Shown here one piece after another: positions 52,316 through 60,657 of a stretch of 62,649 nt of DNA. A program made the position numbers and the translations under genes. The notes under the pieces were generated by a model. The model was not told the origin of the DNA and ran no database searches. It saw only the letters and a program-made list of their open reading frames with translations. Numbering within the stretch: position 1 is the stretch's first letter; every line of letters begins with the position of its first letter. The stretch is from a virus: positions 1 through 62,649 of the IMG/VR virus record IMGVR_UViG_3300017708_000776, one strand, 5' to 3'.

Positions 52316-53509
52316 TTAGTTGTTTTCTGCATCACCGAATGGGTTATCTTCTGTGAAATCTAAGAAATCGTCACTAAAATCTGTAAATGTCTCGTTTTGT
52401 TCTGTTTCTGAAATTTTATTATCTTCACTAACTGTTGTTATAGTAAATCCAGTAAGTGCATTATTTGTTACGTTTAGTAGTGTTCCACCAGTTGTGAAGG
52501 TATGATACTTACCATCGTCTGCACCAACATGTGCAAGATATAAGCAACGATCACTGTCACCTGCAGAATCAAGATCGATGTTTTGAATCTCACCAGTAAT
52601 TGTAACACCATCTGCAATAACTTGTTTGACTGTATCACCGATTGAATAATCACTATCCACTGAACTACCACCATCAAAAGCAATGAGTGGTAATGTTTCG
52701 TATCCTGATCCACCATTTGTAACCACAACAGATGTTACAAGACCTGTCGCGGAATCTATTATCGCTGTTGCTTCTGCACTGTCATCTGGATCTCCACCCA
52801 CAAATCTTATAGTTGGTGGTGTTGTATAATATGTACCACCAGTAAGTATAGACACAGTTGATATTGTTCCTTCAGGCCCGTATGCAGAATCGAATACATT
52901 ATCATCGTACTCAAAATTCATAGTGACTGATGTAGTAGGTTTCTTAGGTGCGGTTAAACAAACTTTGTACTGATAAGAACCTGTCTTCTCAATATCTTGG
53001 ATACCTTCGATACCTGTGTCAAAGTCTTCTCCAGTGTATTCAAATAGAGTTGCCCTCATTTTGTATACTGGTAAGTTCTCTATCTGATAGAACGGTTGTT
53101 CATGTTCTACGTGTTGTATCTCAAACATTTTATTTGTAAGAGGAAGATAAATTAAGTCACCCTCTGTAGGTCTGTCGGTTGCAATGTCATTGTCTGGTCT
53201 GCGAACCTGTGCAGAGAATCTTGTACGTGAAACCACAAAGGTTGCTTCGTCTCTAATCTCTACACCAAACCTAGTAAACAGATCTCCCTCTCCATCAAAC
53301 CCTTCTACATTTTCTATGTACATCTCTATCTTATGAGATGTTGGGAATCGAGATGTAACATCATCTCCTAATAACACATCTTCGTTTACCAAGTCTCTCG
53401 GTAAATAGTACACGTCTTGTCCATAGATCTTTAATGACTCTATGACTAAGTCTGCATAGAGATCCATTTCAGATCTTACTTTTTCCGAGAAGTAGAGGTT
53501 ACGAGCCAT
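52316..53509 (-). CDS. gp14: Neck protein (gp14) with C-terminal beta extension
   Basis: Head-completion neck protein. The N-terminal part follows T4 gp14: ARNLYFSEKVRSEMDLYADL, IESLKIYGQDVYYLPRDLV, IEMYIENVEGFDGEGDLF and ATFVVSRTRF. T4 gp14 is 256 residues; this is 397. The insertion near residues 200-330 contains repeated beta units (TGGTYYTTPPTIRFVGGDPD, and NGGSGYETLPLIAFDGG). The end is acidic (DFTEDNPFGDAENN). It is encoded directly after gp13. Confidence 0.9.
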   Translation of the reverse strand: MARNLYFSEKVRSEMDLYADLVIESLKIYGQDVYYLPRDLVNEDVLLGDDVTSRFPTSHKIEMYIENVEGFDGEGDLFTRFGVEIRDEATFVVSRTRFSAQVRRPDNDIATDRPTEGDLIYLPLTNKMFEIQHVEHEQPFYQIENLPVYKMRATLFEYTGEDFDTGIEGIQDIEKTGSYQYKVCLTAPKKPTTSVTMNFEYDDNVFDSAYGPEGTISTVSILTGGTYYTTPPTIRFVGGDPDDSAEATAIIDSATGLVTSVVVTNGGSGYETLPLIAFDGGSSVDSDYSIGDTVKQVIADGVTITGEIQNIDLDSAGDSDRCLYLAHVGADDGKYHTFTTGGTLLNVTNNALTGFTITTVSEDNKISETEQNETFTDFSDDFLDFTEDNPFGDAENN

Positions 53510-53514
53510 TTATG

Positions 53515-54270
53515 TTATCCTATAAAAAAGTCAACGGGCATTTCATGTTCTAGTCTAATTGTCTCTCTTAACCTTTCTAACTCTGATGTACCATCATCAT
53601 ATAATTGTCTTCCATTAAATGTTACACCGCCTGGTAACTGAACCCCCTCAAACTTGATAAGGTTCATTCCCCATTGTTGTTTAAACAATGAAGTAGTGTA
53701 ATCTTTTAACCACATGTCGTTATAAATCGATGTGTGCACTTCTGGATCTACTATAGTATAGACTTCTGCAACAACATATTCACCAACCTTGACATCCTTA
53801 TCATGGAAGTCTCCGAATATGTGTAATCTATCTTGATGTCTAGACCATTGGACTTGTGGTGTTCCATTTAGTTTCATATCTAATATTGACAAGTATTGTT
53901 GCATCTGCTCGTAGTATCCCAGATCTCCTGCGAAGTTTTGCAAGTCTGCGATATCATTTAACATCATTTGATATTTAATGTCAAAGAAATTAAACGATGA
54001 GTTGAAGGAAGATGCAACTGGAAATAGTTTGGTCACAGTTAAAACATCTGAAGATATCGGAATGTATTCATTATCGACATCAGTCTGAGTAATTAAATGT
54101 TTTAAGTATGTCCTGACCGTTGCGTCTGAGTGGTACTCTTGATAGTACTGTAATGCCTCATCGACACGGTCTTCCATTTGATCTTCATCGATGTTGATCT
54201 CTAAAACTGGATCGCCAAGTCTTCTTTTGGCATAGTCTATGAGATCTTGTCTAGATGCAGGAACCGCCAT
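53515..54270 (-). CDS. gp13: Neck protein (gp13)
   Basis: Partner of gp14 in the head-tail connector. 251 residues from the ATG at 54270, with GGAG 6 bases upstream; T4 gp13 has 309. Typical are LIDYAKRRLGDPVLEINIDE, QMEDRVDEALQYYQEYHSDA, and MLNDIADLQNFAGDLGYYEQ. A late promoter lies 31 bases upstream. Confidence 0.94.
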   Translation of the reverse strand: MAVPASRQDLIDYAKRRLGDPVLEINIDEDQMEDRVDEALQYYQEYHSDATVRTYLKHLITQTDVDNEYIPISSDVLTVTKLFPVASSFNSSFNFFDIKYQMMLNDIADLQNFAGDLGYYEQMQQYLSILDMKLNGTPQVQWSRHQDRLHIFGDFHDKDVKVGEYVVAEVYTIVDPEVHTSIYNDMWLKDYTTSLFKQQWGMNLIKFEGVQLPGGVTFNGRQLYDDGTSELERLRETIRLEHEMPVDFFIG

Positions 54271-54301
54271 AATAGTCTCCAAAAACTAAATTATTTGGTA
54301 C

Positions 54302-54309
54302 TATTTATA
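54302..54309 (-). promoter_or_regulatory. T4-type late promoter TATAAATA for gp13-gp14
   Basis: Exact TATAAATA on the minus strand, in the 56-base gap between the propeller paralogue and gp13. No other signal is seen in that gap. Confidence 0.78.
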
Positions 54310-54326
54310 ATGTTTTCACTTTACAA

Positions 54327-55880
54327 TTATGCGGCATTTCCAGAGGATGCAACCCCACTTGCTGATTTGTAAGGTAATTCACCAAAATCAGTGGCATTAC
54401 CTGTGGTTTGTATTGTCACATATTCAATATCAACATCGTTCTGACCCCCAATACAAAGAGCGTATGTTCCATCTGACGCAGCACCCATTCTCCCATTTCC
54501 TGAAATTAAATTTCCAAAAGAATTTGCATCTGATAGGGTTTGTGTTACATTATATGTTATTATAGTCTTGCTTGAATTACCACCAAAGGTAATACCTCTT
54601 GTAGAATCAGAACACGATGCATGATCACTTTCGTGTGAGTGAGTACCAGTGAATGAGGTTGCATTACCTATTGTCTGAGTTGTAAGATATTTTATAGAAC
54701 CAGAACTACCCCCATGATACATTACACTACGAGTCGCATCATTCCATGCAGAGGCTGAATTTGTCGCAGAAGCATAATATCCAAATATTGCTGCATTTCC
54801 AGTGGTATCTATAACAATATATTCAATATCTGTAGTGTTACCCTGATTTGCGCGATATCCACCCCATTGTAATCCATAAATACTATCGCCTGTTCCAGCT
54901 GCTTGGTAGGTAGTGTAGTATAATGTCCTATTAAAACTATCTTGACCAGTTGCATAATAAAGTGGTAAACCAAAAGTTGAACTATTTCCAAGTGTTGCAG
55001 TTGTCACATATTGAATAGTTCTACTTCCCCACCAAGGCCAGAGATCTCGATTTCCACCCCAGAAAATAGCCCTTGTGCCATTAGATATATTACCAGTAAC
55101 ATCGTCTTTGGCACGATTTAAGTTACCAAAATCTGAGGAGTTGCCTGGAGTAGTGATGTCGTTGTATACTATATCATTAACCACGGCATTATAATTAGAT
55201 CCGTTACCATTATAATCTGATTTGGTATAACCAATGTGATGAACTGATCTAGTACCACCCCAAGCAATTCCTGTAGGCCCTGCAGTACTATATGAAATAG
55301 TTACGTCTTTGGAAACAACGTTGATACCGTCATTCCATCTAAAAGTGTAAATAAATTCACCACTAGAATCTTCTAGGTTACCTGCAGCGACTGCATCTCC
55401 TATTTGATCAGCAGTCTTAGGAGTAAAAGTCCATACAGAAGAATCGTTAGTAATAGTAACCAAGTATTGGGCACTGTCTGTAACGACACTTGTATCCACT
55501 AATACATCTGAGTCAACATCAGTTGCAAGTGCAGTTATAGTTAAGGGTGTCACAGAATCTGAAATGGTGTAAGTTGCATTTGGTTCTGTAACCCATGTTG
55601 GGCCTGCAGTGTTTAGATTTGTGTCTGCATTGTACCAACCAGATCCATCAGAAATGTAAAGTCTACCTATACTATCACTAATTTTTACAAGTGCTTTTTG
55701 ACCTTCAGACAATCCAGTGGTAGGTAAACTATCTAAACTATTAAGATATATCACAGATCCAGATACATTTGAAGTAATAATTGTTTCTACTTCACTCGAA
55801 TCAAAAGAATCAATCTTAGAACTCTTTACTTCTCCTTGAGCATTTATTAGATCTGCTATTCTTCTACCAAAACTTTTCAT
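54327..55880 (-). CDS. Modular tail-tip protein with six-repeat kelch-like domain (paralogue 2)
   Basis: 517 residues. N-terminal anchor SFGRRIADLINAQGEVKSS; the shared module runs about 45-205 (YLNSLDSLPTTGLSEGQKAL, DGSGWYNADTN, then DSSVWTFTPKTADQIG); then six repeats with the turn markers DFGNL, TFGLP, IFGYY, SFTGT, SFGNL and DFGEL, each ending in a G-G or similar strand (e.g. NGTRAIFWGGN). The closing SGNAA C-terminus returns to the first strand. Most likely a receptor-binding tip or adhesin. It overlaps the next paralogue by 4 bases. Confidence 0.82.
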   Translation of the reverse strand: MKSFGRRIADLINAQGEVKSSKIDSFDSSEVETIITSNVSGSVIYLNSLDSLPTTGLSEGQKALVKISDSIGRLYISDGSGWYNADTNLNTAGPTWVTEPNATYTISDSVTPLTITALATDVDSDVLVDTSVVTDSAQYLVTITNDSSVWTFTPKTADQIGDAVAAGNLEDSSGEFIYTFRWNDGINVVSKDVTISYSTAGPTGIAWGGTRSVHHIGYTKSDYNGNGSNYNAVVNDIVYNDITTPGNSSDFGNLNRAKDDVTGNISNGTRAIFWGGNRDLWPWWGSRTIQYVTTATLGNSSTFGLPLYYATGQDSFNRTLYYTTYQAAGTGDSIYGLQWGGYRANQGNTTDIEYIVIDTTGNAAIFGYYASATNSASAWNDATRSVMYHGGSSGSIKYLTTQTIGNATSFTGTHSHESDHASCSDSTRGITFGGNSSKTIITYNVTQTLSDANSFGNLISGNGRMGAASDGTYALCIGGQNDVDIEYVTIQTTGNATDFGELPYKSASGVASSGNAA

Positions 55881-57529
55881 GAGGCATTTCCAGAAGATGC
55901 CTGACCAACTCTGTGACCATATATTAGGTCTGCAAAATCAACAGCGTTGCCTGGAGTTGAGACCGTTATTCTTTCTATATAGTTTGTTATAGTACTCCAT
56001 GAACCTAGAAGAGGATTACTATTGTTTGTTGTGCCTCCTGACATGGTTACATAAGTTCCATCACCTGCACCACATGAGGTTCTTCGATTCCAAACCAAAT
56101 TACCAAAGGTAGTCGCCTCTCCTGTACTAGACATATTCAAACGATCTATTTCATCAGAAATATCTGTAACTATAGTTGAACCACTAATATAATTATAGTG
56201 TCTACCTCCTGCTATTATAAGGTAAGTCGCATCACCACATACAACTGGATCACTCGTATAGCTATGTACCGTATCACCATTTGCATTAGTGTTATTGATT
56301 TCACCAAATGACACACAATCGGATGTAGTATCAAATGTGTAATACCATATTTTTTGTTTGTCTGCACCACTCGCAGTATCGTTTGTCGCAACTATTAATG
56401 CTCTCTCAGAATTATTCCATGCACGTGCACTATACAGTTGTTGACCCATTGGTGCTTGATATGTCGCATCTCCTGTGGTGTCTACCGTTACTTGTTGTAA
56501 ACCTTGAGTAGATCCATATTGCACTCCACCACTATAGGCCCAACCACCACCCATAATTGCTTTAGTCCCATCACATGCTGCGAATACTCCTGCACCCATA
56601 TAACCTGCAGATGGTACGATCATATTACCGAATTGAGCACTGTTACTTGGAACTGCAGTTGTATGATATTTAATATCATCAGTTCCTGTAAATGATGCAC
56701 CCATCTTCTCACCACCACATGTTAAAACTCTAGTACTGTTACTGCATGTACCAAATGAAGTAGTGCCTCTAGAACCAAAAACATTAAGATCTCCAAAATC
56801 TTGAGCGGTGCTAGCTGTACTTATTGAATAGTAAGTTATGTATGTTTCACCGTTATTTCCATTAGGACTCGAACCACTAAGAGCAGCGTTAGAATAATAT
56901 CCACCCATAGTCAAAGCTCTATCACCACCCCATTCAAATGGTAACGCAGATGGACTATATGAAATAGTTACTGCTTTAGAAATAACATTAACACCGTCTG
57001 ACCATTTAAAAGTATAGATAAAGTCACCATTAGAGTCCGTTAAGTTGCCTGCAGCGACTGCATCCCCTATTTGTGTTTTTGTTTTAGGCGTAAAAGTCCA
57101 CACAGATGAATCGTTGGATATGGTTGCCATGTATTGAGCTGAGTCAGATACAAAACTTTGATTAATTAAATTTGGATTATCTGAGTCTAAAGCAAGTGCA
57201 GTTATAACAAGAGGAGTGACAGAGTCTGCAATCGTATAAGTTTCATCTGGTTCACTATTCCAGTAAGGTGAAGAACTAATTACATATCCTGTATTATACC
57301 AACCAGATCCATTCGATATATAATGTTTTTTATTCTCTTCTACAAATGCTTGGAGACCTATGGATAGATTTGTCGTAGGAAGAGAATCCAGTGTTTCAAA
57401 ATATTGCATTGGAATTGATTGGACTGCACTGGAATCTAAACCACCTGCAACAAACTTTAATCTATTGTTACCAGTATTGTCAATCTCCGTAGCACGAAGC
57501 ATTGTGACAATGTCCAATGATCTACTCAT
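55877..57529 (-). CDS. Modular tail-tip protein with six-repeat kelch-like domain (paralogue 3)
   Basis: About 550 residues from the ATG at 57529, which shares TAATG with the previous paralogue's stop; a longer frame starting at 57556 is less likely. Anchor MSRSLDIVTMLRATEIDNTG resembles paralogue 4. Shared module (ETLDSLPTTNLSIGLQAFVE, SNGSGWYNTGYV, then SVWTFTPKTKTQIGDAVA). Six repeats with DFGDL, QFGNM, TYQAP, SFGEI, TFGNL and DFADL, and insertions of different lengths between strands. Ends with ASSGNAS. Confidence 0.82.
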   Translation of the reverse strand: MSRSLDIVTMLRATEIDNTGNNRLKFVAGGLDSSAVQSIPMQYFETLDSLPTTNLSIGLQAFVEENKKHYISNGSGWYNTGYVISSSPYWNSEPDETYTIADSVTPLVITALALDSDNPNLINQSFVSDSAQYMATISNDSSVWTFTPKTKTQIGDAVAAGNLTDSNGDFIYTFKWSDGVNVISKAVTISYSPSALPFEWGGDRALTMGGYYSNAALSGSSPNGNNGETYITYYSISTASTAQDFGDLNVFGSRGTTSFGTCSNSTRVLTCGGEKMGASFTGTDDIKYHTTAVPSNSAQFGNMIVPSAGYMGAGVFAACDGTKAIMGGGWAYSGGVQYGSTQGLQQVTVDTTGDATYQAPMGQQLYSARAWNNSERALIVATNDTASGADKQKIWYYTFDTTSDCVSFGEINNTNANGDTVHSYTSDPVVCGDATYLIIAGGRHYNYISGSTIVTDISDEIDRLNMSSTGEATTFGNLVWNRRTSCGAGDGTYVTMSGGTTNNSNPLLGSWSTITNYIERITVSTPGNAVDFADLIYGHRVGQASSGNAS

Positions 57530-59031
57530 TATGCGGCGTTTCCTGATACAGCACAACCATATCTTCTAGCAAAATCTAAATCACCATGATCAGTAGCATT
57601 ACCTGAACTAGACATACTCCAACGATCTATTACATCATATGTAGTTCCGCTTCCTGCCCACGGGTTCTCACCCCCAACTGCTACACCATAATCTTTATTT
57701 CCTGTCACACCATGACTTTGTCTTTGAACTGTTAAATCTCCATAGTAAGTTGCATTTTGATTTGTATCTAATGTAAATTCTTCTATATGATCTCCATAAC
57801 CTGTATTATTTTCACCACCTGCTGTTGTACACTTAGAAGAAATTCCATGACCACCCAGATATCTACGAGCAAATGTTAAATCTCCAAAATCAGTTGCATT
57901 ACCAGTTGTATCAATTGTGATTCTATCAATATTATTGAGACCAGCTGGTGCTTGACCACCACATATACCCATATACGTACCATCAGAAACACCAGAACCA
58001 TGTTCCCTTGATTGTGCCAAGGTTCCAAAATTTACAGCATGGGCAGCTGGATCAATAGTTACATATTCAATACCATTCCAACCTTGTCCAACATCATTTG
58101 GTGGATTTCCTCCACCTGCAATAATACCTCTAGTATTATTACTTGCGTTTGCAGTACCAAAATTATTTCTTGTCATATCACCAAAATCTGCGGCATTTCC
58201 TAATGTGGCAGATGAAACATAGAATATAACATTTCCACCGCCTGATCCACCAGTAAATAGTTGTTTTTCGCCATTTGAAATATTAGCACTCATATAATAT
58301 AAATTATATGGAAAATCGCCAAAATCTGAAGCGTCACTTGCTGTTGTAATGTCAAAGTAATCTATTTGATTATTCCCTTGGAATGTGGAAAGTCCTCTAT
58401 CACCACCCCAATTAAAAACACCACCTCCACCGCCTGCAGGATTATAAGTAATAGTTACTGCCTTGGTGACAAAATTTATTCCATCAGACCATTTAAACGT
58501 ATAGATAAAATCTCCGTTAGAATCAGTTAGGTTACCTGCCGCAACTTCTATACCTATAGAGTCTGCACTTTTTGGAGTAAATGTCCATACCGAAGAATCA
58601 TTAGATATGTTGACCATGTACTGTGCGGAATCAGTCGCAACACTCTGGTTTAGTAAGTTGATGTCTGAGTTGTCTGAGTCAGTTGCTTTAGCAGTGATTA
58701 ATAAAGGAGTTGCTGAATCTACAATATCATATTCTGCATCTGGTTCTCCACCAGAATCCCAATTAGGTGTCGCATTTATCAACGCAACGTTGAACCATCC
58801 AGATCCATTTGACATATACAATCTGTTTGTTCCAGAAACATATGCTTGTTGACCTGCTTCCAAATTAGTCATAGGTAAAGAATCTAATGTAGAAAAATGT
58901 TCTAAACCAATATTTTGTACTTGTGCAGAATCGACACCTGCAGGAGAACTGGTGTTCAATAGAACTAGGTTTGAAGTGTTATCTACTTCTGTCTTAGATA
59001 GTATTGTTGCTATGTCTCTTGATCTACCCAT
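57529..59031 (-). CDS. Modular tail-tip protein with six-repeat kelch-like domain (paralogue 4)
   Basis: 500 residues. Anchor MGRSRDIATILSKTEVDNTS; shared module STLDSLPMTNLEAGQQAYVS, SNGSGWFNVALIN, DSSVWTFTPKSADSIG. The six repeats are the most regular of the family: DFGDF, DFGDM, NFGTL, DFGDL, YYGDL, DHGDL, three followed by an F/Q-ARR or QRQ stretch. A poly-Gly hinge (PAGGGGGVFNWGGDRG) joins module and propeller. Ends with AVSGNAA and is coupled to both neighbours. Confidence 0.83.
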   Translation of the reverse strand: MGRSRDIATILSKTEVDNTSNLVLLNTSSPAGVDSAQVQNIGLEHFSTLDSLPMTNLEAGQQAYVSGTNRLYMSNGSGWFNVALINATPNWDSGGEPDAEYDIVDSATPLLITAKATDSDNSDINLLNQSVATDSAQYMVNISNDSSVWTFTPKSADSIGIEVAAGNLTDSNGDFIYTFKWSDGINFVTKAVTITYNPAGGGGGVFNWGGDRGLSTFQGNNQIDYFDITTASDASDFGDFPYNLYYMSANISNGEKQLFTGGSGGGNVIFYVSSATLGNAADFGDMTRNNFGTANASNNTRGIIAGGGNPPNDVGQGWNGIEYVTIDPAAHAVNFGTLAQSREHGSGVSDGTYMGICGGQAPAGLNNIDRITIDTTGNATDFGDLTFARRYLGGHGISSKCTTAGGENNTGYGDHIEEFTLDTNQNATYYGDLTVQRQSHGVTGNKDYGVAVGGENPWAGSGTTYDVIDRWSMSSSGNATDHGDLDFARRYGCAVSGNAA

Positions 59032-60656
59032 TATGCACTCCCACCAGATACTGCAGATCCAGCCATTCTGGAAATTGTTAGTTCTCCGAATAAAATTGCA
59101 TTGCCTGGCGTACTCATTGTTACTTCTTGGATTTCATTAGTATCCGCATTACTACCAGTTCTAGTAGTTCTACCGCCAGCAAAGTGTGCTTTTGTTCCAT
59201 TTGCAGTGGCACTTGTAAATGACTCACCGCCTGGTGAACCACCTGCAAAACCACCTCTTAGATCTCCAAAGTCTGAAGCATTGCCTGGTGATGATACTGT
59301 TATATACTCAATTCTTTCAGAAATAGTACCGCCTTGATAATTACTACTACTTATTGGTGTGCCAATATCAGTGCCACCCATGAATAATGCAATATCACCT
59401 CCACCTGTACCTGCAGCTGCAAGAAAGAGTTTAGCACTCATTAGGTTTCCAAAATCATAAGCATTTGTATTATTCGCAACAACGTGATAATCTATTCTGT
59501 CATAATAGTTATACATAAGTCCGCCACCCACCGAACTGTGTTGGAAATAATATCCACCACCGATTACCATCGTAGTGCCATTTGAAGCTGCAGCTGCATA
59601 TGATCTCGCAAGAGAAAGATTTCCTTGAGTGGTACTGTTACCTGTAGTTGCAATAGTCACATATTCCATAGTGGCAAAATCTTTGTTTGTATTTGCCATG
59701 TTAGAGTATGCGAGTGTTCCTCCTCCTGCAGCGACTGCATAAGTACCATCACCTTCAACTGCAGGAGCGCTTGTTCTTCTAGGAAGGGTTCCAAACTGTG
59801 ATGAATTACCTAGAGTTGCACATGTAAAATAGTACGTTTCATCTAAACCACTACCTGCATAAGTGTCACCGTGTGCTGTCGCATCGCCATTTCCACCCAT
59901 TATAACTGCTCTAGTGTTGTTAGATGCCGCACCACCATAAGTTATTTTACCAGGCGAGATATCACCAAATTTGGATGCATTGCCCGATGTAACCATATCC
60001 CAATAATCTACATCTGTATAATCTGATCCGTTGGTTCCAGATATATAAAGTGCACGATTTCCATAGAATGTACCTTCTGGAGGCGCAACTGCACCGCCGG
60101 GACTATATCCAATAGTTACTGCTTTAGAAACAAAACTAATACCATCTGACCACTTGAATGTATAAACAAAGTCACCATTGGAGTCTGTTAGATTACCTGC
60201 CGCAACAAATGCACCTATTTGACTTGCGGTCTTTGGCGTAAATGTCCATACGGATGAATCAACTGTAATATCGACCATGTATTGCGCTGAGTCACTTACA
60301 ATACTTTGGTTCAGTAAACCCTTATCAGGATTATCAGAGTCTGTTGCAAGTGCAGTAATTACTAGTGGAGTTGCTGAATCCGCAATGTCATATGTAGCAT
60401 CTGGTTCTGTTGCCCATGTAGGTGATCTATTGACTAATGTTGTATTATACCAACCAGAACCATCTGAAATATAAAGTCTGTTAGTATTTTTAATAAACGC
60501 CTCATCACCTTCAGATAAACCTGTCATGGGTAATGAGTCAAGTGCATCGAAAACCTGAAGTGCGGTTCCTGTAATGTTTAGTATATCTGCAGAGTCTAAA
60601 CCAGCTGTACCTTGCTGTTCTTCGACTGCGAATCTTATAGTACTAAGTTTTACCAT
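59031..60656 (-). CDS. Modular tail-tip protein with six-repeat kelch-like domain (paralogue 5)
   Basis: 541 residues. Its N-terminus STIRFAVEEQQGTAGLDSAD is close to that of paralogue 1 (EQQGTAGLDSAAI), 35 kb away. Shared module with DALDSLPMTGLSEGDEAFIK, DGSGWYNTTLVN and DSSVWTFTPKTASQIG. Repeats marked by KFGDI, QFGTL, TQGNL, DFGNL, DFGDL and LFGEL; ends SAVSGGSA. Encoded one base from the VYLNG-repeat gene. Same predicted fold and role as the other paralogues. Confidence 0.82.
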   Translation of the reverse strand: MVKLSTIRFAVEEQQGTAGLDSADILNITGTALQVFDALDSLPMTGLSEGDEAFIKNTNRLYISDGSGWYNTTLVNRSPTWATEPDATYDIADSATPLVITALATDSDNPDKGLLNQSIVSDSAQYMVDITVDSSVWTFTPKTASQIGAFVAAGNLTDSNGDFVYTFKWSDGISFVSKAVTIGYSPGGAVAPPEGTFYGNRALYISGTNGSDYTDVDYWDMVTSGNASKFGDISPGKITYGGAASNNTRAVIMGGNGDATAHGDTYAGSGLDETYYFTCATLGNSSQFGTLPRRTSAPAVEGDGTYAVAAGGGTLAYSNMANTNKDFATMEYVTIATTGNSTTQGNLSLARSYAAAASNGTTMVIGGGYYFQHSSVGGGLMYNYYDRIDYHVVANNTNAYDFGNLMSAKLFLAAAGTGGGDIALFMGGTDIGTPISSSNYQGGTISERIEYITVSSPGNASDFGDLRGGFAGGSPGGESFTSATANGTKAHFAGGRTTRTGSNADTNEIQEVTMSTPGNAILFGELTISRMAGSAVSGGSA

Positions 60657-60657
60657 A

